From: an uncultured Clostridia bacterium
Lineage (GTDB): Bacteria; Bacillota; Clostridia; Christensenellales; DUVY01
NCBI GenBank assembly: GCA_937895465.1
Contig: CALAYY010000040.1
Span: 1 to 6,888, forward strand
Reading direction: 5' to 3'
DNA length: 6,888 nt
This document shows positions 6,439 through 6,888 of this stretch, in pieces; position 1 is the first letter of the stretch, and each line of letters begins with the position of its first letter. A model generated the notes under the pieces. That model was given only the letters and a program-made list of their open reading frames with translations. It had not been told where the DNA came from and did not search any database. A program made the position numbers and the translations under genes.

Positions 6439-6888
6439 TGAACATCAAAAAAATGTTATGTCTAATGTTGTCAGTGTTTTTGGCGTTAAGCTTTACAGCT
6501 TGCCAAAAAGACCAAGACAATAATACTAATGATAATACGGAGAAAGCTATGACTTATCCTAAAAATCCGCAATTTACACCCTTTGACGAGTTAAGACGGC
6601 AAAAAAATTATACTGACCAAAAAGAGATATTTGCACATGACCCTTCTGTTTTTCAAGACACAGACGGCATGTTTTATGTATTTTCCACTCATGGCAATGA
6701 CGGATTTCAGGTTCAGATAAGAGTTTCAAACGACCTTATTAATTGGCAGACTTTGCCTTGCGCAATAAGCAACAGTGAATTGACTGAAGGCAAAAACCAT
6801 ACAGGTCAAACTAATATAGATGTTTGGGCGCCCGATGTTATCAAAGGTACGGATGGCAAATATTGGATGTATTATTCTATGTCCACCT
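6438..6888 (+). CDS. Second GH43 lipoprotein, 5' part only (cut by the window end)
   Basis: The frame opens at ATG 6438, sharing one base with the TAA stop of the preceding gene (TAATG), and runs open for 150 codons to the end. The N-terminus is a lipoprotein signal, MNIKKMLCLMLSVFLALSF, with Cys22 in FTAC (Phe at -3 where Leu is usual), then an Asn/Asp-rich linker of about 15 residues. The first GH43 blades follow: AHDPSVF with the presumed catalytic base Asp68, a strand YVFSTHGNDG, VQIRVSNDLINWQ, and WAPDVIKGTDGKYWMYYS from Trp130. These align closely with AHDPSF and WAPDIFKGTDGKYWLYYS of the gene before, so the two are paralogues, though this one lacks the N-terminal Ig-like segment. The modulator Asp and acid Glu would lie beyond the window. 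Only a weak GGA (6429-6431) precedes the start, which suggests translational coupling. Arabinanase or arabinofuranosidase activity is likely but unresolved. Confidence 0.88.
   Translation, partial: MNIKKMLCLMLSVFLALSFTACQKDQDNNTNDNTEKAMTYPKNPQFTPFDELRRQKNYTDQKEIFAHDPSVFQDTDGMFYVFSTHGNDGFQVQIRVSNDLINWQTLPCAISNSELTEGKNHTGQTNIDVWAPDVIKGTDGKYWMYYSMST

Noticed and set aside
1..6888. CRISPR array, transposase, tRNA, rRNA or riboswitch
   Set aside because: No regularly spaced repeats, transposase motifs, structural RNA sequence or long leader region were seen on either strand; nearly all of the window is accounted for by the + strand genes.

Overview
The window is AT-rich and every supported gene lies on the + strand. 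It reads as part of one operon for taking up and breaking down a pentose-rich plant polysaccharide, most probably arabinan. Clear GGAG/GAGG ribosome binding sites, membrane lipoproteins with LTAC or LTGC lipoboxes and a sugar ABC importer without its own ATPase gene all suggest a low-GC Gram-positive bacterium (Bacillota, perhaps a gut clostridium). That placement is inferred from gene style; no marker gene is present.

Layout: (1) 1-108 holds a perfect 30-bp inverted repeat, arms 1-30 and 79-108. The right arm is coding sequence. The left arm looks like a fold-back copy that cuts off the 5' end of the first gene. (2) 51-1115 is the remainder of a protein with tandem CBM9-like carbohydrate-binding modules. 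(3) 1131-2666 is a sugar-binding lipoprotein of an ABC importer. (4) 2671-2706 is a perfect 15-bp-stem hairpin in the gap before the permeases. (5) 2741-3655 and 3686-4582 are the two CUT1-type permeases (MalF-like and MalG-like). (6) 4606-6438 is a GH43 lipoprotein whose architecture matches endo-alpha-1,5-L-arabinanases of the AbnB type, with an added N-terminal Ig-like segment. (7) 6438-6888 is the start of a second GH43 lipoprotein, cut by the window end. Intergenic gaps are 15, 74, 30 and 23 bp, followed by a 1-base stop/start overlap, which supports a single transcript. No promoter or intrinsic terminator is visible, so the transcript probably starts before the window and continues past it.

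Proposed working model: the GH43 lipoproteins on the outer face of the membrane cut arabinan into oligosaccharides. The CBM9-like protein may help bind the polymer or its products. The binding lipoprotein captures the oligosaccharides and the two permeases import them, powered by an ATPase encoded elsewhere (MsmX-like in relatives). This resembles the known arabinan/arabino-oligosaccharide systems of Bacillus and Geobacillus, so the window is not an obviously new system. The points most worth a second look are the inverted-repeat edge, the CBM9-like protein placed with the transporter, the perfect hairpin after the binding-protein gene, and the tandem GH43 lipoproteins.
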